Program-made: the position numbers and the translations under genes | Notes under the pieces: generated by a model | What the model was told of the DNA's origin: nothing | Seen by the model: only the letters and a program-made list of their open reading frames with translations | The model's database searches: none | From: an uncultured Planctomycetaceae bacterium | Lineage (GTDB): Bacteria > Planctomycetota > Planctomycetia > Planctomycetales > Planctomycetaceae | Direction of reading: 5' to 3' | Assembly (NCBI GenBank): GCA_943787265.1 | Contig: CALSLT010000017.1 | Coordinates: 248,001-312,000, forward strand | Length of the DNA stretch: 64,000 bases | Part shown: positions 35,855-43,438 of the stretch, one piece after another | Layout of the letters: each line of letters begins with the position of its first letter | How positions within the stretch are numbered: position 1 is the first letter of the stretch

Positions 35855-36562
35855 ATGGACGTAGCAGGAAAGAAGGCACTTGTCTTCGGCGGAACGTCTG
35901 GCATTGGCCTGGCAACGGCGAAGCAACTCGCGTCGCTCGGGGCGACCGTGATTGCCGTCAGTCGAAACCCGGACAAGGCTGGCGATGATTTACCAGCCGG
36001 CATGAGTCTAAAGAGTTGCGACGTCCGCGACCGCGACGCCCTGGCCAGGCTGTTCGAAGAATGCGCGCCTTTCGAGATTCTCGTCAGCGCCGCAACCGGC
36101 GGAGAACGATCGTTTGGACCATTCCTCGAAATGGACATGGATGGCTACCAGGCGTCGTTCGACAAGTTGTGGGGCTATGCCAATGTCGTGCGATTCGGCG
36201 CGCACCACATGAGCGAAGACGGAACGATCGTACTTGTCAGCGGAGCTCCGGCTCGCAAAGCAAAACCTGGGCAAGTGTCGCTGTCTTCAGTCGGCGCTGC
36301 TGTTGAAGCAATGGTTCGATCAGTCGCTCCGGAGATCGCACCTCGAAGACTGAATGTCGTCTCGCCGGGCTCTATCGATACTCCAATGGTCTCTCTACAG
36401 GGAGAGGAACGCGCCACCCTGTATGAAAAAGCAACCGCCGGCAATCTGATCCCACGAGCCGGGACCGCCGACGAAGTGGCTCAGGCCATCCTCTTTATGA
36501 TTCAAAACGACTTCGTCACGGGCACCACAATCGACGTCGATGGCGGCTGGCTGCTTTCGTGA
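35855..36562 (+). CDS. SDR-family oxidoreductase
   Basis: 235 residues from the ATG at 35855, which has a good Shine-Dalgarno (CGGAGG at 35845-35850). The classical short-chain dehydrogenase fold begins with KALVFGGTSGIGLATAKQL (TGxxxGxG cofactor motif as FGGTSGIG). A serine region is at LVSGAPARKAKPGQ, but the expected Tyr-x-x-x-Lys catalytic pair is not visible there: alanine- and serine-rich LSSVGAAVEAMVRSV occupies its place. NVVSPGSIDTPMV and TGTTIDVDGGWLLS at the C-terminus are standard. Catalysis may be altered. Follows the GT2 gene by 175 bases, so a link to exopolysaccharide is uncertain. Confidence 0.82.
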   Translation: MDVAGKKALVFGGTSGIGLATAKQLASLGATVIAVSRNPDKAGDDLPAGMSLKSCDVRDRDALARLFEECAPFEILVSAATGGERSFGPFLEMDMDGYQASFDKLWGYANVVRFGAHHMSEDGTIVLVSGAPARKAKPGQVSLSSVGAAVEAMVRSVAPEIAPRRLNVVSPGSIDTPMVSLQGEERATLYEKATAGNLIPRAGTADEVAQAILFMIQNDFVTGTTIDVDGGWLLS

Positions 36563-36634
36563 CATGCGGCTCTGCAATCACCGACTAATGACCGGAATGC
36601 GACTGCAATTGCCCACTCTTCAGGAACGACGTCA

Positions 36635-37009
36635 ATGGAGCGACTCGGACGGTTTGCAAATAATGCTGGGCTCGTTGGGTGTTTGCAGTGTGGCGTGATT
36701 GGCCTGTTCCTGGGTTTCAGTCTCAATCGTGATGCTGCCAGCGGCATGCTGCTTCTGTCCCTTCCACTCATGGGTGGAGTCGTTGCCGTCGCGGTGATTA
36801 TGCGGGAGGCGATTCACGAGCACTTTGAGACACTGCGAAGTGTTATGAATGGTGTCGCGATCGTTGGAATCATTTGCTCCATGACACTCTCACGTAGCGA
36901 TGTCGCGGATCGGCTGTGGGTTCCTCTGCTGATCCGAACGGCACTGGCAGGCTACATCGCAACATTCTTCATCATGCTTTCGGACCATCGCATCGGTCGG
37001 CAGGATTGA
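36635..37009 (+). CDS. Small membrane protein of unknown function
   Basis: 124 residues. Four hydrophobic helices are predicted by eye: CGVIGLFLGF, MLLLSLPLMGGVVAVAVIM, VMNGVAIVGIICSMTL, and LLIRTALAGYIATFFIML. There are no motifs I recognise. It lies between the SDR gene and the zinc-ribbon gene on the same strand. It could be spurious, but the regular helix pattern and codon choice support a real gene. Confidence 0.55.
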   Translation: MERLGRFANNAGLVGCLQCGVIGLFLGFSLNRDAASGMLLLSLPLMGGVVAVAVIMREAIHEHFETLRSVMNGVAIVGIICSMTLSRSDVADRLWVPLLIRTALAGYIATFFIMLSDHRIGRQD

Positions 37010-37087
37010 ACCGCGAATACGATGTGATCATCCTGCCTCGACAACATGCTCATTCTTGGTGTCGTAACAAGGCTAAGGAGAATTCTG

Positions 37088-37309
37088 ATGAGCGACATTC
37101 AGCGAAAATGCCTCGACTGTGGTGGTCCGATGTCTGAAATCAGAATCATTGACAAGCAGGGAGCAATGCCGGAAGAAGCTGGTCTGGAATATTCAGCGAC
37201 CGATGCTGAACGCGGTTTCTGGTCAGGGGCATATCCTAAGGCAGGAAAGATCAGCACGTATCTCTGCCAGAATTGCGGTGCCGTTCGGCTGTTCGGCAAG
37301 AAAGCGTGA
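37088..37309 (+). CDS. Small zinc-ribbon protein
   Basis: 73 residues from the ATG at 37088, supported by AAGGAG at 37075-37080. Two CxxC pairs (CLDCG near the start and CQNCG near the end) form a zinc ribbon around a 50-residue middle. The end reads TYLCQNCGAVRLFGKKA, a pattern common in small bacterial zinc-ribbon proteins of unknown role. Confidence 0.7.
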   Translation: MSDIQRKCLDCGGPMSEIRIIDKQGAMPEEAGLEYSATDAERGFWSGAYPKAGKISTYLCQNCGAVRLFGKKA

Positions 37310-37758
37310 GTGCCCGTGCAGCAAACATTGAGGCCAGAGAAAACGGGAACGGCCAGCCCCAACAGCCAACCGCTCCCGCATGTGCGAACCGCATGGACAG
37401 GCATCTCTCTAGATCACTGGCCCGCTGCCATCCTTGCCCCTTCCCTGGGAACTGGAGACCAGCGACGGTATTTGCCGCTGAACAAATCTGCAACTCAACA
37501 CGTCCCCGTCGAGATGCCGACGTCCCTGATTCGGAGCAACTCTTTGGTCATCGAAAACTAAGTTGCTGGCCTCGCACGATATGGTCGTTGGCCTTTCTTG
37601 AAAACGCTCGATGCTGCTCGCTTGATGGCCGCGGAGCTTCAACCTAACCTTCGCCCGCACAGCCGAACCTGCTCATTCTCTCCGTGTCGAACCTGAGAGA
37701 TTACAGAAGGCAAGACTTGCTATCACAATTAACACAACTTGTTTTTGTGTAAGAGTTT
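37310..37758. other. Intergenic region before tRNA-Lys
   Basis: 449 bases with no supported gene. Several frames of 80-125 codons overlap here on both strands but have skewed composition and no motif. The AT-rich stretch 37700-37758 probably holds the tRNA promoter. Confidence 0.45.
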
Positions 37759-37831
<73 letters not shown>

Positions 37832-37835
37832 TTTG

Positions 37836-37874
37836 ATAAGCCGCAAACCCGAAAGGGTTTGCGGCTTATTTTTT
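37836..37874 (+). terminator. Rho-independent terminator after tRNA-Lys
   Basis: A perfect 15-bp stem (ATAAGCCGCAAACCC with GGGTTTGCGGCTTAT) around a GAAA tetraloop at 37851-37854, followed by TTTTTT at 37869-37874, a few bases after the tRNA. Confidence 0.92.
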
Positions 37875-37954
37875 GATGCCCCGCAGTCTCTTCGGTCAAT
37901 GTTGACCATACTGCGACTGAGCTAGCGGCTCCTGCAAGACGGAAGGCTTTTCTT

Positions 37955-39493
37955 ATGCATCATGATTTCGCAATGCCCGTTGCCCGACGATGTTCGAGCG
38001 TTCTATGCCGGAAATCTGCCCGTCAGTCGGCAAGAGCCGCGGTGTTTGCTCTCAGGGTGGCCGGGCTGCTGTTGTTTGGTGCCTTCTCTGTTGGGATTTC
38101 GCAGGCGAGCGCGGCTGAAAGTCGACCGCCAAATTTCGTCGTGGTGTTTACCGACGATCAGGGTTACCAGGATGTCGGTGCTTTCGGATCTCCGGATATT
38201 GAGACGCCGAATCTTGATCGTATGGCGGCGGAAGGGGCCAGGTTTACCGACTTCTACGTTTCTCAGGCAGTTTGTTCGGCATCGAGAAGCGCGTTGATGA
38301 CTGGGTGCTACAACGTTCGGATCGGGATTCTCGGCGCGCTTGGCCCGAAGTCGACCATCGGAATTCACGATGACGAGATGACCATCGCGGAGGTACTCAA
38401 GCAGAAGGGGTACGCGACCGCGATTTATGGGAAATGGCACCTCGGTCACCATCCGCAGTTTCTACCGACTCGGCACGGGTTCGACGATTACTTCGGGCTG
38501 CCATACTCAAACGACATGTGGCCTTACCATCCGAATGTGCTGCACTTGCCAATGGAAGAGCGGCTGAAGAAGTGGCCGAGTCTGCCGTTGATCGAAGGCG
38601 AGAAAGTCATCAATCCGAAGGTCACGCCGGAAGATCAGACGCACCTCACGACCTGGTACACCGAACGCGCGGTGTCGTTTATCGAGAAGAACAAAGAACA
38701 GCCGTTTTTCCTGTACGTGCCTCATTCGATGCCGCACGTTCCCCTTTACGTCAGCGACAAATTCAAAGGCAAATCCAAACGAGGCCTTTACGGCGACGTC
38801 ATCATGGAAATCGATTGGTCCGTTGGGCAAATTCTCGACACACTGAAGAAGAACGGTCTCGATGACAACACGATGGTCATCTTTACTTCGGACAATGGTC
38901 CGTGGTTGTCGTACGGAAATCACGGCGGGTCCGCTTTACCGCTTCGCGAGGGTAAAGGAACGATGTGGGATGGTGGCTGTCGAGAGCCGTTTATCGCTCG
39001 CTGGCCGGGAAAGATTCCAGCCGGACTTGAGTGCAACGAAGTCGCCGCCACGATCGACATTCTCCCAACGCTCGCTCAACTTGCCGGAGCACCGCTTCCC
39101 GAACACACGATTGATGGCAAGAATATCTGGCCGTTGCTTTCTGGCCAAGCAGATGCGAAGTCGCCGCACGAGTATTATGCGATGTACTACGGCCGCGAGC
39201 TTCAGGCTGTTCGCAGTGGCAAATGGAAACTGCACTTCCCACACGGTTACCGCACTTTGAAAGGCGAACCGGGCAACGACGGTCTGCCTGGTCCGTACGC
39301 TCAGAAACGTACCGGATTAGAACTCTACGATCTGGAAACCGACATTGGAGAGTCCAAGGACCTTGCGTCTAAGTTTCCGGAAGTCACCGCACGTTTGCAG
39401 AAGTATGGTGACAGGATTCGAGCTGAACTCGGAGACAGCCGCCTGAAAGTCCAGGGAACTGGCGCGAGGGCTGCCAGGAAACTTCGACAGTAA
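37955..39493 (+). CDS. Secreted arylsulfatase (formylglycine-dependent)
   Basis: 512 residues. An unusually long basic N-region precedes a signal hydrophobic core (VAGLLLFGAFSVGISQASA); a start at 37973 is possible. The sulfatase domain begins PNFVVVFTDDQGYQDVG. The formylglycine motif is CSASR at residues 107-111 (C-x-A-x-R rather than C-x-P-x-R), then GKWHLGHHPQ, FTSDNGPWLSYGNHG, and a C-terminal ELYDLETDIGESKDL. Substrate is likely a sulfated glycan. Together with the 7.6 kb sulfatase it shows the sulfatase richness typical of planctomycetes. Confidence 0.93.
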   Translation: MHHDFAMPVARRCSSVLCRKSARQSARAAVFALRVAGLLLFGAFSVGISQASAAESRPPNFVVVFTDDQGYQDVGAFGSPDIETPNLDRMAAEGARFTDFYVSQAVCSASRSALMTGCYNVRIGILGALGPKSTIGIHDDEMTIAEVLKQKGYATAIYGKWHLGHHPQFLPTRHGFDDYFGLPYSNDMWPYHPNVLHLPMEERLKKWPSLPLIEGEKVINPKVTPEDQTHLTTWYTERAVSFIEKNKEQPFFLYVPHSMPHVPLYVSDKFKGKSKRGLYGDVIMEIDWSVGQILDTLKKNGLDDNTMVIFTSDNGPWLSYGNHGGSALPLREGKGTMWDGGCREPFIARWPGKIPAGLECNEVAATIDILPTLAQLAGAPLPEHTIDGKNIWPLLSGQADAKSPHEYYAMYYGRELQAVRSGKWKLHFPHGYRTLKGEPGNDGLPGPYAQKRTGLELYDLETDIGESKDLASKFPEVTARLQKYGDRIRAELGDSRLKVQGTGARAARKLRQ

Positions 39494-39796
39494 TCACCAA
39501 CAATCCCAGAGCAGAATCGCATCGAAAAATGCTGTCGACATCGAAAGATGTCAAGCAGCGAAACGGCGTCGTTGTGCCGTTTCCGGGGTGTGCCAATGTA
39601 TTCGTAGCCAAACCCAGGTGTGCCGGGTAATCTGTCTGCTTGGTTTAAGAAACGGCGAAACAATCGACGCAGACAGAAAGAGACTCTGCCGGCGCTCACC
39701 AACAGAGTCAGTTCATTCTGGGGCGTTGTCGTCCATTTTCCTCTCAGGGAATTCCCTGTTCGGAAGCTGACCGACACGAGGGCTACGGGCCGATTC

Positions 39797-41272
39797 ATGC
39801 AGAAAAATCCATGCATCCGAGTCCTTCTGGTCGAAGACAGCCAGTCGGATGCCGAGCTGTTTGAGATTTACCTCGAACAAGTCCGCTCAGCGGACTACCA
39901 GATTCAAGTCGCTGAAACGCTCGCCGACGGCGCAGCAGTTCTGCAATCTCGCTCGGTGGACATCGTCCTGGCCGATTTGAATCTGCCGGACAGTTTTGGG
40001 ATTGATACCTGCCGAAAACTTCACGCAGCCGCACCTTCGGTTCCCATCATCGTGTTGACTGGCCTGGCCGATGAGGAGAAGGCTCTGGAAGCGATGCAGG
40101 TTGGTGCGCAGGACTACCTCGTCAAAGGTGAAATCGACGGCAACGTGCTTGCTCGTGCGATTCGATATTCGATCGAACGCCAGCGAGCTTCGGACATGCA
40201 GCGTCAAAGTGATGATCGCATGCGCCTGATTACGGAACAGTTACCGGCCGTCTTGTGGACAACGGATGTCGATCTTCGAATCACTCCTCCGTCGAGCGAT
40301 TTTCTGATTAACGAAAGTGGCGGCGAATCACTCGTTGGGAAGACGTTAAAAGACTTTTTCGAGACTGCCGACGATCAGTTTCCACCGATCGCCGCTCATC
40401 GAAGTGCGGCGCAGGGAACTCCGGTTTCGATCGAGTTCTTCTGGCGAGGTAAGACGTTGTCGATTCACGTGGAGCCGCTTCGCGACGCTGGTGGAAACAT
40501 CATCGGGACGATCGGAGTTTCACTCGACGTCAGCACGCAGAAACGGATGCAGGATGAGCTCGACGCTGCAAGGCATGTTCAGCAGGCACTGTTTCCTCGC
40601 GACGCGCCCAACGTTCCGGGTTTCGATATTGCAGGAGCGGTCTACGCGGCGGAAGAAACGGCTGGCGACTATTTCGACTTTATTCCGATGGAAGACGGTT
40701 GCTGGGGCACGGTCGTTGGCGATGTAACCGGGCACGGTCTCGGGCCAGCCCTGTTGATGGCCGAGCTGCGAGCGTACTTGAGAGCGGTCGCAACGACTCG
40801 TCCGCATTCCGGCGAGATTCTGATGCTGGCCAATCGTTTTCTTTCCGGCGACCTGGAAGAACACCGGTTTGTGACGTTGTTTTTCGCGCGAGTCGACCCG
40901 GCGGACAGCAGCTTCACCTTCGCTTCTGCAGGCCACAACGGGTATCTGCTAAAAGCAAACGGCGAAACAGAAACACTGAAGAGCACGGGCCTGCCGCTCG
41001 GGTTAATTCCCGACACGATTATCAACACCAGCTTTCGAGTGGCTTTGGAACCGGGTGACGTACTGTTCGTGCCGACCGATGGATTCCAGGAAGCTCATAC
41101 ACCTTCTAACGAACTGTTCGGCCTTCAACGGACCTTGGACTTTGTCAAGAATCGCCGGGGCATGGCCGGATCACAGATCATCGAAGAACTCCGGCACGAG
41201 GTGTGCGACTTCGTCGGCTCGCGAGACATCGCAGACGACATGTCCGCGATCATCGTTCGCCGGGTCGAGTAA
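39797..41272 (+). CDS. Response regulator with PAS and SpoIIE/PP2C serine phosphatase
   Basis: 491 residues from the ATG at 39797, where the receiver domain begins (IRVLLVEDSQSDAELFEIY); an upstream frame to 39620 has no homology. A REC domain (about 1-125) with IVLADLNLPD phospho-acceptor aspartate and DYLVKGE lysine is followed by a PAS-like domain (about 145-245, LPAVLWTTDVDLRITPP). The PP2C/SpoIIE domain (about 270-490) has EETAGDYFDFIPM, VVGDVTGHGLGPALLM and a late DDMSAIIVRRV. It is an RsbU/RsbP-type regulator of an anti-sigma cascade, acting in the cytoplasm. The preceding 303 bases hold no gene. Confidence 0.92.
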   Translation: MQKNPCIRVLLVEDSQSDAELFEIYLEQVRSADYQIQVAETLADGAAVLQSRSVDIVLADLNLPDSFGIDTCRKLHAAAPSVPIIVLTGLADEEKALEAMQVGAQDYLVKGEIDGNVLARAIRYSIERQRASDMQRQSDDRMRLITEQLPAVLWTTDVDLRITPPSSDFLINESGGESLVGKTLKDFFETADDQFPPIAAHRSAAQGTPVSIEFFWRGKTLSIHVEPLRDAGGNIIGTIGVSLDVSTQKRMQDELDAARHVQQALFPRDAPNVPGFDIAGAVYAAEETAGDYFDFIPMEDGCWGTVVGDVTGHGLGPALLMAELRAYLRAVATTRPHSGEILMLANRFLSGDLEEHRFVTLFFARVDPADSSFTFASAGHNGYLLKANGETETLKSTGLPLGLIPDTIINTSFRVALEPGDVLFVPTDGFQEAHTPSNELFGLQRTLDFVKNRRGMAGSQIIEELRHEVCDFVGSRDIADDMSAIIVRRVE

Positions 41273-41313
41273 TCGAGCCCTTGGGAAATCGCTGAGCTCA
41301 GAAGAACGGTTCG

Positions 41314-42099
41314 CTATTTTTTCTGTCGATCTTTCCGAGTGATCCCAAGAGTGAGCAGCAGGCCGAACAACAGGCCACTGGCCAGCATCGTCAGAAACAG
41401 CCAGGGCGAGTTTCGGTCTTCCAAACCGTGAATCAGGTTCGTTCCGAATATCGATGACAGAGTCGCGATCGGAAAGAAGAATGCGACAAGCACATTCAGG
41501 CGATGCGATGACACTCCCATGTCATAGCTGACCTGAGCCTGCTTTTCGGCTCGGCGGACGACGATAAAATCGAGTTCGTTTTTAGCGTCGGCATTAAGCA
41601 ATTCCGAAGTCCGTTCCAGGTCGTACGCATCGTCTCGAAAATTGATGATGTCCTTTGCCTCTTTGATTTCCTGTCGGGCGATTTGAATAGCCGCGTGCAT
41701 GTTTCGAGCGGCCCGGTGCAGCGGCAGCACATCAGAAATCACCTTGAAGTATTCGTCGGCTGACTTGGCGACCTCCTCCTGTTCTTCGATTTTCTCGATC
41801 CGCTGCCGGTACTCCTTCAAGTGCCCATGCAGACTTTTGACAGGTGAATCTGGGCAGTTGACCTTCCAGGTTCCGTCTGGAAGTCGCCAGAAGAGTCGCC
41901 CCTGCCGATCGTGCTCATCCGGTTCTGGGGGGCTATGCAGAATCAATAATAAGTGCCCGTCTGCGACCATCGCTCGCTGACGACCGACTTGATTTCCAAG
42001 GCGATTTCGAAAAATTGCTGGAACTTCCCAGCTTGCGGGAATTAGAACTCGAACTGCGGCGTCGGATGATGTCCGCCCTGCCGACTTCGGATCATTCAT
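41314..42099 (-). CDS. CorA-like divalent cation transporter protein with altered GMN motif
   Basis: 261 residues. After a short N-terminal domain (RLFWRLPDGTWKVNC) come long helices (IEKIEEQEEVAKSADEYF; EIKEAKDIINFRDDAYD) and two C-terminal membrane helices: LNVLVAFFFPIATLSSIFG and WLFLTMLASGLLFGLLLTL. The loop between them reads GTNLIHGLE where CorA family members have GMN. The Thr replacement suggests altered ion selectivity or a non-transport role. The N-terminal half is shorter than in standard CorA. Confidence 0.8.
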   Translation of the reverse strand: MNDPKSAGRTSSDAAVRVLIPASWEVPAIFRNRLGNQVGRQRAMVADGHLLLILHSPPEPDEHDRQGRLFWRLPDGTWKVNCPDSPVKSLHGHLKEYRQRIEKIEEQEEVAKSADEYFKVISDVLPLHRAARNMHAAIQIARQEIKEAKDIINFRDDAYDLERTSELLNADAKNELDFIVVRRAEKQAQVSYDMGVSSHRLNVLVAFFFPIATLSSIFGTNLIHGLEDRNSPWLFLTMLASGLLFGLLLTLGITRKDRQKK

Positions 42100-42441
42100 A
42101 AGGTGCGTCCTGATGTTGCACTAAAGTGACTATATTTTCAGTAGGCCATCGTTTTGTGATTCGGGCATTCGATACGCATTCTCTGCGTATTGTCCGCATT
42201 TTCACAACCGGAGAGGGCAGCGGAATCGGTCTGGCTGCGTCCGGCGGTCACAGGTACGATCCTCGATTCATCGGATTTGCGACAAACAACTAGCAGTCTC
42301 TACGTCAGCTTTCTGCTTCAGATCTTCGACAATCAACGCTGCGTACGTTTTCGACGAATTCGAACACTTCGTTGGCAGGTTGAGTCAGGTCAGCACGGCT
42401 GGTTTAAGCACAATGGGCTTTGGATTTTGGAGAGTTTCAAA
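42100..42441. other. Intergenic region between divergent CorA-like and HlyD genes
   Basis: 342 bases without a gene; an upstream in-frame extension of the HlyD gene to 42190 lacks a signal peptide. A small hairpin ATACGCA/TGCGTAT (42172-42190) is the only structure seen. The promoters of both genes are expected here. Confidence 0.45.
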
Positions 42442-43356
42442 ATGAAACATCTTACCACGTGGGCATACGGTTCGGTCGCTGCGGCAGTGGTCGCGTTATT
42501 GGCAGTCGTGTCTGTGAGTGATCGGTCAGTCGAAGCTCAACAGGGGAAGCCTGAGATTGTCACCGCCTACGATTGCACAGTGCAGTTGATCGATGTGGTC
42601 ACGTTAGCAGCCGAGCGTCCCGGCATTCTTGAAAACGACACGCCCGAAGAAGGAACCGCCATTCAGGCAGGCCAGGTCGTCGCCGGTCTTAAGGACGGCG
42701 TCGCCAAGGCCACCTATTTGAAGGAGCTTGAGAAATCGACAAACGATGTCCATGTCCGGTACGCCGCTAAGTCATCTGAGTTTGCAGATGCTGACCTGGC
42801 GATGTCGCTCAAGGCCAACTCGAAAGTTGAAGGGACAGTTCCAGAAGCAGAGCTCGCGAAACAGAAACTGGCTGCGGAAAAAGCGACACTGCAGATTGAA
42901 CAGGCAGAACACGAGCAAAGAATTGCTCAACTGACTGTCCAGGAAAATGAGGAAGCACTGAAAACCTACAAGGTTCTGGCCCCCTTCAATGGCATCGTAT
43001 CCAAAGTTTACCAGAGGAAGGGCGAAGCTGTTCAGCAGGGAACTCCGATTCTGGAAGTGCTCAGCATCGACCGCGTTAAAATCGAGGGATATGTCACTAT
43101 TACGGACTCGTTTCATGTTAAGACCGGAGACACAGTTAGAGTTCAACTGGATGCCGGAGATCTGGATATCCCGTTCAAAGACGAGATCCTTGTCGGAAAG
43201 ATCAGAATTGTTGATTCCACGATTTCGGAAATTATCGGCAGCGTGAAAGTGACCGCTGAAATTCCAAATCCGAATCACATTCTTCGCCCGGGTCTGAAGG
43301 CGAAAATGGCCATCAGCCCTTCCGGTGCAAAGAAAATCGCTGGTACTCGCAGGTGA
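42442..43356 (+). CDS. HlyD-family membrane-fusion protein
   Basis: 304 residues from the ATG at 42442. The signal or anchor helix (YGSVAAAVVALLAVVSVS) is followed by the HlyD/RND adaptor fold: LAAERPGILENDTPEEGTAI, a coiled coil (KLAAEKATLQIEQAEHEQRI), and VLAPFNGIVSKVYQRKGEAV. It links an inner-membrane transporter to the outside. The downstream M50/HlyD gene is 82 bases away on the same strand, so they probably form an export or processing unit. Confidence 0.85.
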   Translation: MKHLTTWAYGSVAAAVVALLAVVSVSDRSVEAQQGKPEIVTAYDCTVQLIDVVTLAAERPGILENDTPEEGTAIQAGQVVAGLKDGVAKATYLKELEKSTNDVHVRYAAKSSEFADADLAMSLKANSKVEGTVPEAELAKQKLAAEKATLQIEQAEHEQRIAQLTVQENEEALKTYKVLAPFNGIVSKVYQRKGEAVQQGTPILEVLSIDRVKIEGYVTITDSFHVKTGDTVRVQLDAGDLDIPFKDEILVGKIRIVDSTISEIIGSVKVTAEIPNPNHILRPGLKAKMAISPSGAKKIAGTRR

Positions 43357-43438
43357 TTGAGCGGAGCCTCAACTGCCAGCAGTCCATCTCCCTAAAACAC
43401 TCGCGGCACGCCACAGTGATTGACGCACCGGTGATTCG

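Noticed and set aside
37273..37660. Several overlapping open frames on both strands before tRNA-Lys
   Set aside because: No homology, signal peptide or binding site, and they conflict with each other.
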